NCBI GenBank assembly: GCA_011050175.1
Contig: DRGF01000012.1
Location: 1-5,169, forward strand
Length of the DNA: 5,169 bases
Direction of reading: 5' to 3'
From: Thermococcus sp.
GTDB lineage: Archaea; Methanobacteriota_B; Thermococci; Thermococcales; Thermococcaceae
In this document: positions 1 through 5,169 of the stretch, one piece after another
How positions within the stretch are numbered: position 1 is the first letter of the stretch
How the letters are laid out: every line of letters starts with the position of its first letter
Made by a program: the position numbers and the translations under genes
Notes under the pieces: model-generated
The model's input: only the letters and a program-made list of their open reading frames with translations
Databases searched by the model: none
Told to the model about the DNA's origin: nothing

Positions 1-715
1 CCGCACCGGGGCGGCGTTTGTCGTCTATGTAGTCCGTCTCCATCATGAAGCGGTTGCCCTGCTTTATTGCCTCCTGGATGTTCTTCCTGCTCGCTATGAT
101 GCTCGGGAAGACGCCCACTTCTTCAGCGACCTTCACGAGGGGTGGGGAAAAGTGCTCGACGACGCGGTGGGGCTTTATTCCGACTTCCTTCACGTACTCG
201 CCTAGCTCCCTGAACTTGGCCTCGTCGAAGCTCTCCGTGTGAAGCTGAACTGCGCAGTCCGCTTCCTTGGCAAGGCTCATTCCATACTTCATGAGCTCGA
301 TGCTCGCCTCCCAGACTTCCTCGGGGACGGGGTAGTGCGGCCTGCCTATCTCTCCTATGGCTATGGCTTTTCCCTCGAGGCAGAGCTTCTGGGCGTATTC
401 GAGGGCCTTCATGACCTCATCCTTGCCGTATTCAAGGCCTTTCTGCTCGGCCAGATAAACGAACTCCGCCGGGTGCACGCCGACGGCGGCGTAGGCCTTA
501 ACCGGCGTCTCTTTGTTAATTTTCTCGACCAGCTCGATGTGGAAGTCCATTGCCTTCATGAAGTCCTCGGCTTTAAGGCCTGAAAAGCCGTAATCGTGGG
601 CCGTCTTATATACCACGACGAGGTGCGTCCCGCCGGCGCTGTGGAACTGCTTGATTGCCTCAAGAAAGAGCCCCTTGAACGGGTCAACGTGGAAGTGGTC
701 GTCCCAGATTATCAT
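1..715 (-). CDS. TatD-superfamily metal-dependent hydrolase, 3' end cut by window edge
   Basis: This is a metal-dependent hydrolase of the TatD superfamily (amidohydrolase-type TIM barrel), probably the archaeal subgroup I know as COG1099. In the window it has 238 residues and no stop; relatives are around 250-260 residues, so I expect only a short tail to be missing. The metal ligands expected for the family are all visible: the DHFHVD motif near the N-terminus (H7, H9), GVHP at 79-82, E122 in AIGEIGR, H159 in QLHTE, H188 in VVEHFS, and D228 in METDY. It is therefore probably catalytically competent. Characterised TatD proteins are 3'-5' exonucleases or other phosphoesterases, but the substrate here cannot be read from sequence. 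The ATG at 715 is chosen because GAGGTG at 721-726 sits five bases upstream; another ATG at 720 hits a stop at its third codon. The gene lies 9 bases after the upstream stop, so it is the last visible gene of the DUF257 operon. Cytoplasmic: no signal peptide or membrane segment is seen. Confidence 0.9.
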   Translation of the reverse strand, partial: MIIWDDHFHVDPFKGLFLEAIKQFHSAGGTHLVVVYKTAHDYGFSGLKAEDFMKAMDFHIELVEKINKETPVKAYAAVGVHPAEFVYLAEQKGLEYGKDEVMKALEYAQKLCLEGKAIAIGEIGRPHYPVPEEVWEASIELMKYGMSLAKEADCAVQLHTESFDEAKFRELGEYVKEVGIKPHRVVEHFSPPLVKVAEEVGVFPSIIASRKNIQEAIKQGNRFMMETDYIDDKRRPGA

Positions 716-724
716 ATCATCACC

Positions 725-1039
725 TCACGACTGGTAGACATCAAGAACCTCGCCTTTTTTAGCGTTTGTCTTCCCCTCAAGGACCAGCGCGACCCTGTCG
801 CCGTCAACGGCGAAGTCGACCCTCTTTCTGTCCTTCTGTATTTCCCGGATTAGGGCGGCGCTTTCCCCCTTGACCTTGTAGCCTGGGTAGATGATTCCCT
901 CAACCGTCCCGATCAGCGTCTCCTTTCCGAGGACGTTCAGGGCCTGCTCGACGTTAAACCTGGCAACGGGCCTTCTGGAGACTATCTCGATTTCCGCGGT
1001 GTCCCTTCGCCCCGCAAAGAACCTCTTCAGGAAGCTCAC
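725..1039 (-). CDS. Small EF-Tu domain 2-like beta-barrel protein, possible tRNA-binding protein (Pbp11-like)
   Basis: This is a basic protein of 104 residues. From about residue 40 to the end it resembles the second domain of EF-Tu/aIF2-gamma-type translation GTPases: a GTVEG turn at 44-48, YPG at 51-53, GDRVALVLEG at 80-89 and KGEVLDVY at 95-102. This is the usual 'GtV..G...pGd...A..GDrVal.L.G...kkGdvL' pattern. The N-terminus (FLKRFFAGRR) is a short basic helix. No G domain is present, so it is a free-standing barrel, not a GTPase. I recall small Thermococcales proteins of this size annotated as tRNA-binding protein Pbp11; that assignment is from memory and tentative. I choose the GTG at 1039, which overlaps the upstream stop as GTGA and follows GGTGG at 1045-1049. 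The longest frame starts at a GTG at 1048 (three residues more) but has no ribosome binding site. It probably acts in the cytoplasm on RNA, which is inference. Confidence 0.85.
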   Translation of the reverse strand: MSFLKRFFAGRRDTAEIEIVSRRPVARFNVEQALNVLGKETLIGTVEGIIYPGYKVKGESAALIREIQKDRKRVDFAVDGDRVALVLEGKTNAKKGEVLDVYQS

Positions 1040-1740
1040 TCCCACCACCGGAGCACTTCCCTGGGAGAAACCAGCATATACTCTGTGCGCATCAGCAGTG
1101 TGAGGGCGGACTTCTTGAGCCTGATTCTTATAATCCCCCCTACATCCTCCGTTAACTCCACAACAGACGTCGCTGCGTCCTCCAGTAGGGCCAGCGGGTT
1201 GAACGGGAGTTCTTTTATTAATGGTTTTTCGATGAGGTATATGCTCATTCCCCTCTCATCACCGAGCTTTTGCTTTATAGATGAGAGGATAGTGCGGATT
1301 GTGCGGGCATCGTTTTGAAGGTACAGGAGTCGCTCCAGTCCCAATACCAAGTATATATAATCGCCCTCGGGAATTGCCCTTTCCAGCTCTCGGTCGATTT
1401 TCCTTTGGTAAATGTGGGGATTGTTTTCAAAACGGACCCTCGCGAGAACGTGGCCGGTCTCTTGGCTTCCACCGAGCTTGATGACCTTTATATCCGAGTC
1501 TTCGAAGCTGACGCCCATGAGCTTGAGATGTGCCAGGTAAACTGGAAGTGTGTCGAAGATGTCCTCTACTATTAGAGGAATTCCCCTAAGCTTTGAGTAC
1601 TCAATGAGCATGTGGAGGGCAAATTCGGCTCCGAGAGGGGCACTGTTCTCTATTATTGTGACCCCTCTATCTCGTGTCTGGTCGAAGATCGCGTTGAAGT
1701 CCTTCTTTGTGACAAGGGTAATTTTATCCTGGGGCCCCAT
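1036..1740 (-). CDS. DUF257-family protein, second of a tandem pair
   Basis: This 234-residue protein most resembles DUF257, a Thermococcales-restricted family of about 220-240 residues with no known function. It aligns along its whole length with the gene just upstream: RGVTIIENS at 25-33 against GETVLMEY, GIPLIVEDIFD at 53-63 against NIPLVIDDDFD, KLGG at 88-91 against KTGG, YLVLGLERLL at 130-139 against NLVLGLEELF, and SVVELTED against TVVRLTSS near the C-terminus. The strand-helix-strand pattern resembles RecA/KaiC-type ATPase domains, but there is no GxxxxGK[ST] Walker A loop, so nucleotide hydrolysis is not expected. No signal peptide, membrane segment or cysteine pair is visible. The start is the ATG at 1740, which overlaps the upstream stop (TGATG) and lies six bases after GGGAGGTG at 1747-1754. 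A GTG at 1749 in the same frame overlaps that ribosome binding site and is rejected. The stop overlaps the next gene's start. Translational coupling to both neighbours is likely. Confidence 0.9.
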   Translation of the reverse strand: MGPQDKITLVTKKDFNAIFDQTRDRGVTIIENSAPLGAEFALHMLIEYSKLRGIPLIVEDIFDTLPVYLAHLKLMGVSFEDSDIKVIKLGGSQETGHVLARVRFENNPHIYQRKIDRELERAIPEGDYIYLVLGLERLLYLQNDARTIRTILSSIKQKLGDERGMSIYLIEKPLIKELPFNPLALLEDAATSVVELTEDVGGIIRIRLKKSALTLLMRTEYMLVSPREVLRWWE

Positions 1741-2411
1741 CAGCCCCACCTCCCTACGTCTATCACGGTCTCCATCCCAACCAAGCGTGGGTTCACGCTC
1801 TTCAGAACTTTGAGGTTGGCGCCCGCAGAGGATGAGGTGAGCCGTACGACCGTGGTGGAGATCCTCTCTAGCTCCTCCAGAACCTTTATCGGGAGGTTTT
1901 TCATGGCCTCTTCGTTGACTACGTAGAAGGCCTTCCGTTTTTTGTTCCCTATGAACTTTTGCATGCGGATTACCATCTGATATGCATCGAGGGGATTGTT
2001 CACGGAGAGAAACAGCTCTTCCAGACCTAGAACCAGATTTATTGCTGGGGACTGTATCTCCTGGAGGGCTTTGGAACTTGCTTCCGCGTAGTTCGCTAGG
2101 TACACCCTTGAATCGGGATGGAAAGGAATAGTTACTACGACATTTCCAACCTCGAATTTTCCACCCGTTTTGAGGACATAAACGTTGTCCCGATCGAGGT
2201 CTATCGTGAGACCGATGCGCCGGGCATTGGTGAGTATCGTGTAAAGGGCATCGAAGTCATCATCTATGACCAGGGGGATGTTTTTTTCCGTGGTGTAATC
2301 AACGAAGAACCTCAGCAGGAACTCCGGGATGTATGAGGTTGTGTATTCCATCAGGACAGTCTCCCCGGGGAGAACAGAATCGACTATCTTGGCGGTCGTT
2401 TTCCACTCCAT
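1740..2411 (-). CDS. DUF257-family protein, first of a tandem pair and first gene of its operon
   Basis: This 223-residue protein is the paralogue of the next gene and most resembles family DUF257 (function unknown, Pyrococcus and Thermococcus). Landmarks are PGETVLMEY at 15-23, PLVIDDDFD at 46-54, YVLKTGG at 78-84, INLVLGLEELF at 124-134 and STTVVRLTSS near the C-terminus. It looks like a RecA/KaiC-like alpha/beta domain in which the phosphate-binding loop is replaced: after the first strand, where KaiC has GxxGxGK[ST], this protein reads EYTTSYIP. An ATP-independent regulatory or scaffold role is therefore more likely than catalysis, but this is inference. The ATG at 2411 is preferred because GGTGAG at 2416-2421 precedes it by four bases and the TATA box at 2444-2451 would start transcription near 2421-2425. 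The in-frame ATG at 2438 would lie upstream of that transcript start and has no ribosome binding site. It ends in a TGATG overlap with the second paralogue. Cytoplasmic, with no membrane segment. Confidence 0.9.
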   Translation of the reverse strand: MEWKTTAKIVDSVLPGETVLMEYTTSYIPEFLLRFFVDYTTEKNIPLVIDDDFDALYTILTNARRIGLTIDLDRDNVYVLKTGGKFEVGNVVVTIPFHPDSRVYLANYAEASSKALQEIQSPAINLVLGLEELFLSVNNPLDAYQMVIRMQKFIGNKKRKAFYVVNEEAMKNLPIKVLEELERISTTVVRLTSSSAGANLKVLKSVNPRLVGMETVIDVGRWG

Positions 2412-2415
2412 GGTT

Positions 2416-2421
2416 CTCACC
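2416..2421 (-). promoter_or_regulatory. Ribosome binding site GGTGAG deciding the first DUF257 start
   Basis: GGTGAG matches the purine-rich sequence complementary to the 16S rRNA 3' end and lies four bases before the ATG at 2411. It decides for this ATG over the one at 2438, which has no such motif and would be outside the predicted transcript. Confidence 0.75.
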
Positions 2422-2443
2422 TTTATAAATTTCGTCATATATG

Positions 2444-2451
2444 GATATAAA
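2444..2451 (-). promoter_or_regulatory. Archaeal TATA box (TTTATATC) of the DUF257 operon
   Basis: Read on the minus strand, the sequence is AAAATA followed by TTTATATC, a good match to a purine-rich BRE plus archaeal TATA box. With the usual spacing of about 25 bases from the box centre, transcription would start near 2421-2425. This gives a leader of about 10-14 bases that still contains the GGTGAG ribosome binding site at 2416-2421. It is the only convincing promoter seen in the window, which fits one operon running from 2411 to the left edge. The start site is predicted from spacing, not observed. Confidence 0.7.
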
Positions 2452-2469
2452 TATTTTGAGAGATTTGAG

Positions 2470-2486
2470 GTTTGGAGGCTTCAAAC
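2470..2486. repeat. 17-base imperfect inverted repeat upstream of the TATA box
   Basis: The sequence GTTTGGAGGCTTCAAAC has perfect five-base arms (GTTTG/CAAAC) around a seven-base centre. The arms extend to seven bases with one mismatch (GTTTGGA against TTCAAAC). It lies 18 bases upstream of the TATA box of the DUF257 operon and 33 bases downstream of the hyhL stop. It could be a regulator-binding site for the downstream operon, or a weak hairpin at the end of the hydrogenase transcript. It does not fit the GTTnnnAAC pattern known for the sulfur-response regulator SurR. Confidence 0.45.
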
Positions 2487-2501
2487 TTTAAATTTCGCGG
2501 G

Positions 2502-2517
2502 AAATAAAGATGAAAAA
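2502..2517 (-). terminator. T-rich tract, probable intrinsic terminator of the hyh operon
   Basis: Two bases after the hyhL stop codon the minus strand reads TTTTTCATCTTTATTT: one run of five T and two runs of three T within 16 bases. Archaeal RNA polymerase terminates at oligo-T tracts without needing a hairpin, and the position at the end of the hydrogenase operon, before a separate promoter, fits that role. The longest T run is only five, so some read-through into the DUF257 operon is possible. Confidence 0.6.
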
Positions 2518-2519
2518 CG

Positions 2520-3767
2520 TCAAAGCCTGACAATGTGAACCGAACAGGAGATGCACGGGTCAAAGGCCCTCACCGTCTCCTCAAGACGCTGCACCATGGC
2601 CCGGTCATCGGCCTTCCCGTGGAGTCTCCTCGCCTCCTCCAGCAGGCTGGCCTCCATCATCACGTGGTTCAGCGCTGTTGGGGTTATTATGTTGGAGTAG
2701 GCGACCTTACCGTTGGCGTCTATCCTGTAATGGTGTACCAGAACTCCCCTCGGTGCCTCAACATAGCCAATGCCCTCGCCCTCCCCGGGCTCAACGGGGA
2801 CGTTCTCCCCTTCGATGCCCCTATCGAGCAAGGTCTTCGCTATCTCGTTTGCCCTTTCGAGGGCATAGACCAGCTCTATCGCCTGGGCCAGGTTGTTGTA
2901 GCTGACGTAGCCCGTGGCGAGCTTCTCTCTGTGCTCCTCGAAGAGCCTCCCGGCGGTGGGTGTGAGCATCTCCGACTTGAGGAGCAGCCTCGCCAGTGAA
3001 CCGACCAGGAACGCCTCGCCGTTGTAGCGGCTCTGCTTGGTGAAGCTGTATATGAGGGAGCGCTCCTCTATCCTCTCGGTGTAGTGGAAGGAGCCTTCCT
3101 CGTCCGAGATCAGCTTTTCACCCCACAGGTAGCCGTCCGTCGCCACAAAGTGCGTCGCCTGGGCACCATAAGGTCCGAGCGAAGCGAAGAGCCTCACCGC
3201 CCTTTTGGCCAGCCTGAGGAGGGCTTCACTTTCCTTCTCTATCATCTCCAGCTCTTCCACGGTGGGGTAGCGCCCGAAGCCGCCGGGCTTGACGTTTATG
3301 CCGTGTATCTCCCTGCCCCCGATGAGTTCCCTTATCCTGTTGCCGAAGGCCTTGATGGTTATCCCTTCCTTCACCAGCTCACCGTGCTTGGTCGCCATCC
3401 TTATTGCATCTGGATAACCGAACACGTCCGGCGCGACGAGGAGGTAGAGGTGGAGTGCGTGGCTCTCAATCAGTTCGCCTATCAGGCCCAGCTCCCTGAG
3501 GAGCGCTATCTCCTCCGGAACTTCAACGCCAAAGGCCCTCTCGATTCCTAAAACGGAAGCAACGCTGTGGGAGAGGTAGCAGATGGCACATATCCTCGCT
3601 TCGAGGTCAGGGACATCGTAGTAGTGCCTTCCCAGGGTTAGAAGCTCAAAGAAGCGCGGCCCCTCAACGATTTTGAGCCTGACGTCTTTAACTTCGCCGT
3701 CCTCGATGACTATCTCCGCCTTTCCGTTGCCCTCAACGCGTGTGAATTCCCTCAGCTCGATTATCAT
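2520..3767 (-). CDS. hyhL: Cytosolic [NiFe] hydrogenase (sulfhydrogenase II) alpha subunit, large catalytic subunit
   Basis: This is the large subunit of a group 3b [NiFe] hydrogenase, the site of H2 oxidation or formation. It has 415 residues, normal for the family. The NiFe ligands are present: RICAICYLSH (C60, C63, with H67) near the N-terminus and DPCISCSVH (C405, C408, with H411) at the C-terminus. Other family motifs are RVEGNG at 10-15, ESHALH at 101-106, GGFGRYP at 162-168 and EAPRG at 337-341; the arginine of the last packs near the Fe(CN)2CO group. The N-terminus (IIELREFTRVEG) is as I remember sulfhydrogenase II (HyhL) of Pyrococcus, not HydA of sulfhydrogenase I. After H411 come four residues (IVRL), the tail expected to be removed by a maturation protease once nickel is inserted. 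The ATG at 3767 is chosen: it follows GAGGTGG at 3773-3779 and overlaps the hyhS stop as ATGA. A GTG three codons upstream lies inside the ribosome binding site. A T-rich terminator follows. Confidence 0.97.
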   Translation of the reverse strand: MIIELREFTRVEGNGKAEIVIEDGEVKDVRLKIVEGPRFFELLTLGRHYYDVPDLEARICAICYLSHSVASVLGIERAFGVEVPEEIALLRELGLIGELIESHALHLYLLVAPDVFGYPDAIRMATKHGELVKEGITIKAFGNRIRELIGGREIHGINVKPGGFGRYPTVEELEMIEKESEALLRLAKRAVRLFASLGPYGAQATHFVATDGYLWGEKLISDEEGSFHYTERIEERSLIYSFTKQSRYNGEAFLVGSLARLLLKSEMLTPTAGRLFEEHREKLATGYVSYNNLAQAIELVYALERANEIAKTLLDRGIEGENVPVEPGEGEGIGYVEAPRGVLVHHYRIDANGKVAYSNIITPTALNHVMMEASLLEEARRLHGKADDRAMVQRLEETVRAFDPCISCSVHIVRL

Positions 3768-4504
3768 GGCTCCCACCTCGCGAAGGTCTTGAACTTCCTC
3801 ACTATGTACTCGTCATCGTAGCCCTTGTCCTTGAGTATCTCGTACTCGCTGGCTGGATTCGCCTCTCCGGGCAGCGGGCCGCGGCAGCCTATGCACCCGA
3901 GGCCGGAGCGCACGCAGGCAGCGTTACAGCCGCCGTAGGTTATCGGGCCGAGGCACGGAAGCTCTTTCTTAACGAGCACGCACTCGTATTCATTGAGCTT
4001 GCACTCAAGACAGACAGGATAATCCTTCTTTACGGGCTCAACGCCTTTAGCAATGTCTATGAGCGCTTGGAAGACTTCCTCCTTGTCGTACGGGCATCCG
4101 GGGAGGGCGAAATCCACGGCAACGTGTTCCACGACCGGTTTGGGGTCTAGGGCATGCATCGGGTTGCTTTCGTCGCCGTAAACCGCCTTGAGCTTCTCCC
4201 TGATCGGGAGCTCCACGCTTCCCTGAACCGAGCCGTGAGTTGCGCAGGTTCCAAGGGCTATGAGATATTCGGAGTGATTTCTCGCCTTCTTGAGGAGGTT
4301 CAGGTCTCGCCGGGTCGAAACCGTTCCGGTTACAAGCGCGACATCGTAGTGGCTCCCTTCACTCAGACTGGTCGCCATGTGGAACTCCTCTATTTCATAG
4401 AACTCGAGCAGGTCGAAGAGCTTCTCGTAGAGGAAGAGGATGTTGAGGGCACAGCCGCCGCAGTCTGTAAGCTCGAAAACCCCCAGTTTGAGCTTGTCCA
4501 TCAT
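3764..4504 (-). CDS. hyhS: Cytosolic [NiFe] hydrogenase (sulfhydrogenase II) delta subunit, small subunit
   Basis: This small subunit relays electrons between the NiFe site of HyhL and the flavin subunit HyhG through iron-sulfur clusters. Of its 246 residues exactly twelve conserved-looking cysteines suit three [4Fe-4S] clusters. The proximal cluster is built from C15 and C18 (DCGGC), C87 (GTCATHG) and C137 (LPGCPYD). Two further clusters come from C165, C168, C175 and C184 (PVCLEC, YEC, PCLG) and from C193, C197, C204 and C207 (GGC, AC, GCIGC). There is no twin-arginine signal or membrane anchor, so the enzyme is cytosolic, as in group 3. The ATG at 4504 overlaps the hyhG stop by four bases (ATGA) and follows GGGGG at 4510-4514; a second ATG immediately after it (4501) could also be used. 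The longest open frame begins 34 residues earlier but that part overlaps the end of hyhG in another frame, and relatives start close to KLGVFELTDCGGC. Confidence 0.96.
   Translation of the reverse strand: MMDKLKLGVFELTDCGGCALNILFLYEKLFDLLEFYEIEEFHMATSLSEGSHYDVALVTGTVSTRRDLNLLKKARNHSEYLIALGTCATHGSVQGSVELPIREKLKAVYGDESNPMHALDPKPVVEHVAVDFALPGCPYDKEEVFQALIDIAKGVEPVKKDYPVCLECKLNEYECVLVKKELPCLGPITYGGCNAACVRSGLGCIGCRGPLPGEANPASEYEILKDKGYDDEYIVRKFKTFARWEP
3773..3779 (-). promoter_or_regulatory. Ribosome binding site GAGGTGG deciding the hyhL start
   Basis: GAGGTGG lies inside the last codons of hyhS, five bases before the ATG at 3767. It rules out the GTG at 3776, which overlaps the motif itself, and supports coupled translation of hyhS and hyhL, whose stop and start share bases. 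Confidence 0.8.
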
Positions 4505-5169
4505 ATCAACCCCCTGGTGGAGAGAGCGTCCCAGTAAGTGAAGACGGGCCCGTCCTTGCAGACGTACTTGATGGACGTGCTCGTCCCGACGATGCAGTGG
4601 CCGCACTTGCCCACCCCACAGCGCATGCGCCTCTCAAGAGTCATGTATATCCTGCCGGGGGAGAGCTTTCTGTCGAGGAGCTCCTTTATTACGAACTTGT
4701 ACATGATCGGTGGGCCGCAGATGAGGGCGTATGTGTTGTTGACATCGAACTCCTCGCCCCTGAAGAGGTCTGTCACGACACCCCTGCACACCCTGTCCGA
4801 GAAGCCCCCTTCGAGGTAGATGCACGACGGGCTCTCAACCTCGTAGGCCAGCTTTACTGAGCAGTTCATTGAAGAGCCGTGCTTGAGGAGGTGTATTATC
4901 TCATCGCGGAACAGTATGTCCTCGTAGGCTTTCGTGCCGTAGAGGAGCCACACATGTTCGTATTTTCCGCTGTCAATGGCGTACCAGAGCACCGAGCGGA
5001 GGGGCGCCATCCCCAAGCCGCCCGCAACGAGGATCAGGTTGGAGCCTTCCATCATCTCCATGGGGAAGCCGTTCCCGTAGGGCCCGCGGATTCCTACCAC
5101 TTCCCCCTCTTTCATCCGGTGGATGAACCTCGTCATCCTGCCGACTTTTCTGATGCAGAGCTGGATGTA
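4501..5169 (-). CDS. hyhG: Sulfhydrogenase II gamma subunit, FAD/NAD(P)H and [2Fe-2S] electron transfer subunit, 5' end cut by window edge
   Basis: The last 222 residues of the diaphorase subunit are in the window; the frame is open to the right edge, so the in-frame ATG at 5136 is an internal methionine, not the start. The protein belongs to the ferredoxin-NADP reductase-like family related to the electron transfer subunit (PyrK) of dihydroorotate dehydrogenase. Numbering from the first residue in the window, GPYG at 29-32 is part of the end of the FAD domain, GGLGMAP at 50-56 is the nucleotide-binding loop, and CGPPIMY at 151-157 is the typical reductase C-G-P motif. C184, C189, C192 and C204 (RCGVGKCGHC and VC) bind the [2Fe-2S] cluster. 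It passes electrons between NAD(P)H and the HyhS clusters. I estimate about 60-70 N-terminal residues are missing, with the front of the flavin domain. The stop overlaps the hyhS start by four bases; hyhB is expected upstream. Confidence 0.95.
   Translation of the reverse strand, partial: YIQLCIRKVGRMTRFIHRMKEGEVVGIRGPYGNGFPMEMMEGSNLILVAGGLGMAPLRSVLWYAIDSGKYEHVWLLYGTKAYEDILFRDEIIHLLKHGSSMNCSVKLAYEVESPSCIYLEGGFSDRVCRGVVTDLFRGEEFDVNNTYALICGPPIMYKFVIKELLDRKLSPGRIYMTLERRMRCGVGKCGHCIVGTSTSIKYVCKDGPVFTYWDALSTRGLI

Noticed and set aside
239..853. Plus-strand open frames of 114 and 85 residues at the left end
   Set aside because: They are antisense to the TatD-type hydrolase, whose ligand residues and ribosome binding site are all visible on the minus strand.
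2420..2430. ATTTATAAAGG on the minus strand as an alternative TATA box
   Set aside because: It would place the transcript start near 2400, inside the first DUF257 gene and beyond its ATG and ribosome binding site; the box at 2444-2451 fits much better.
2412..2519. SurR (GTTnnnAAC) sulfur-response site in the intergenic gap
   Set aside because: No GTTnnnAAC is present on either strand; the closest is GTTTGAAGC, which matches only half. The expected place for such sites is before hyhB, outside the window.
2535..3551. Two long plus-strand open frames (154 and 155 residues) opposite hyhL
   Set aside because: They lie wholly antisense to a clearly real, motif-complete hydrogenase gene, show no recognisable domain, and are expected by chance opposite a gene rich in G and C at third codon positions.
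4154..4537. Plus-strand open frame of 127 residues opposite hyhS
   Set aside because: It is antisense to a gene with all twelve cluster cysteines in place and has no recognisable motif of its own.
1..5169. CRISPR array, tRNA or rRNA gene, insertion sequence, or defence system
   Set aside because: No regularly spaced direct repeats, no cloverleaf-like or conserved rRNA sequence, and no transposase, integrase, nuclease-helicase or toxin-antitoxin pair was recognised; nearly every base belongs to the seven coding regions described.
2520..5169. Sulfhydrogenase I (hydBGDA) in place of sulfhydrogenase II (hyhBGSL)
   Set aside because: The large subunit begins IIELREFTRVEG and contains RICAICYLSH, as I remember HyhL; HydA instead has a longer, different N-terminus with RICSFCSAAH. 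The gene order is the same in both, so this rests on sequence memory.

Overview
The window looks like a chromosomal segment of a hyperthermophilic euryarchaeon of the order Thermococcales, most probably a Thermococcus species. The reasons are a group 3b cytosolic [NiFe] hydrogenase of the sulfhydrogenase II (Hyh) type, two members of what appears to be the Pyrococcus/Thermococcus family DUF257, strong archaeal-type GAGGTG ribosome binding sites, an archaeal TATA box, and dense packing of genes with 1-4 base overlaps. All real genes lie on the minus strand, so transcription runs from 5169 towards 1.

Region 1 (5169 to 2520) holds the 3' part of the hydrogenase operon, in the order hyhG (5' end missing), hyhS, hyhL. 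The usual first gene, hyhB, would lie just outside the right edge. Together they form a soluble heterotetrameric enzyme. HyhL carries the NiFe site and HyhS three [4Fe-4S] clusters; HyhG carries FAD, a [2Fe-2S] cluster and the NAD(P)(H) site. The enzyme interconverts H2 and reduced nicotinamide nucleotide, and the family can also reduce sulfur or polysulfide. The three genes overlap by four bases at each junction.

Region 2 (2412 to 2519) is the only intergenic gap. A T-rich tract directly after the hyhL stop is a plausible terminator. It is followed by a 17-base imperfect inverted repeat and then a TATA box that fits a short-leader promoter for the next operon.

Region 3 (2411 to 1) is a second, tightly packed operon: two tandem, diverged DUF257 paralogues, a 104-residue protein resembling the second (beta-barrel) domain of EF-Tu-like translation factors, and a TatD-superfamily metal-dependent hydrolase cut by the left edge. 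The four genes overlap or are 9 bases apart. Their shared role is not known to me and is the least explained part of the window.

For five of the genes, ribosome binding sites, overlaps and the promoter position were used to choose the start codon. In four of these the longest reading frame begins too far upstream. No tRNA, rRNA, CRISPR array, insertion sequence or other mobile element was seen.
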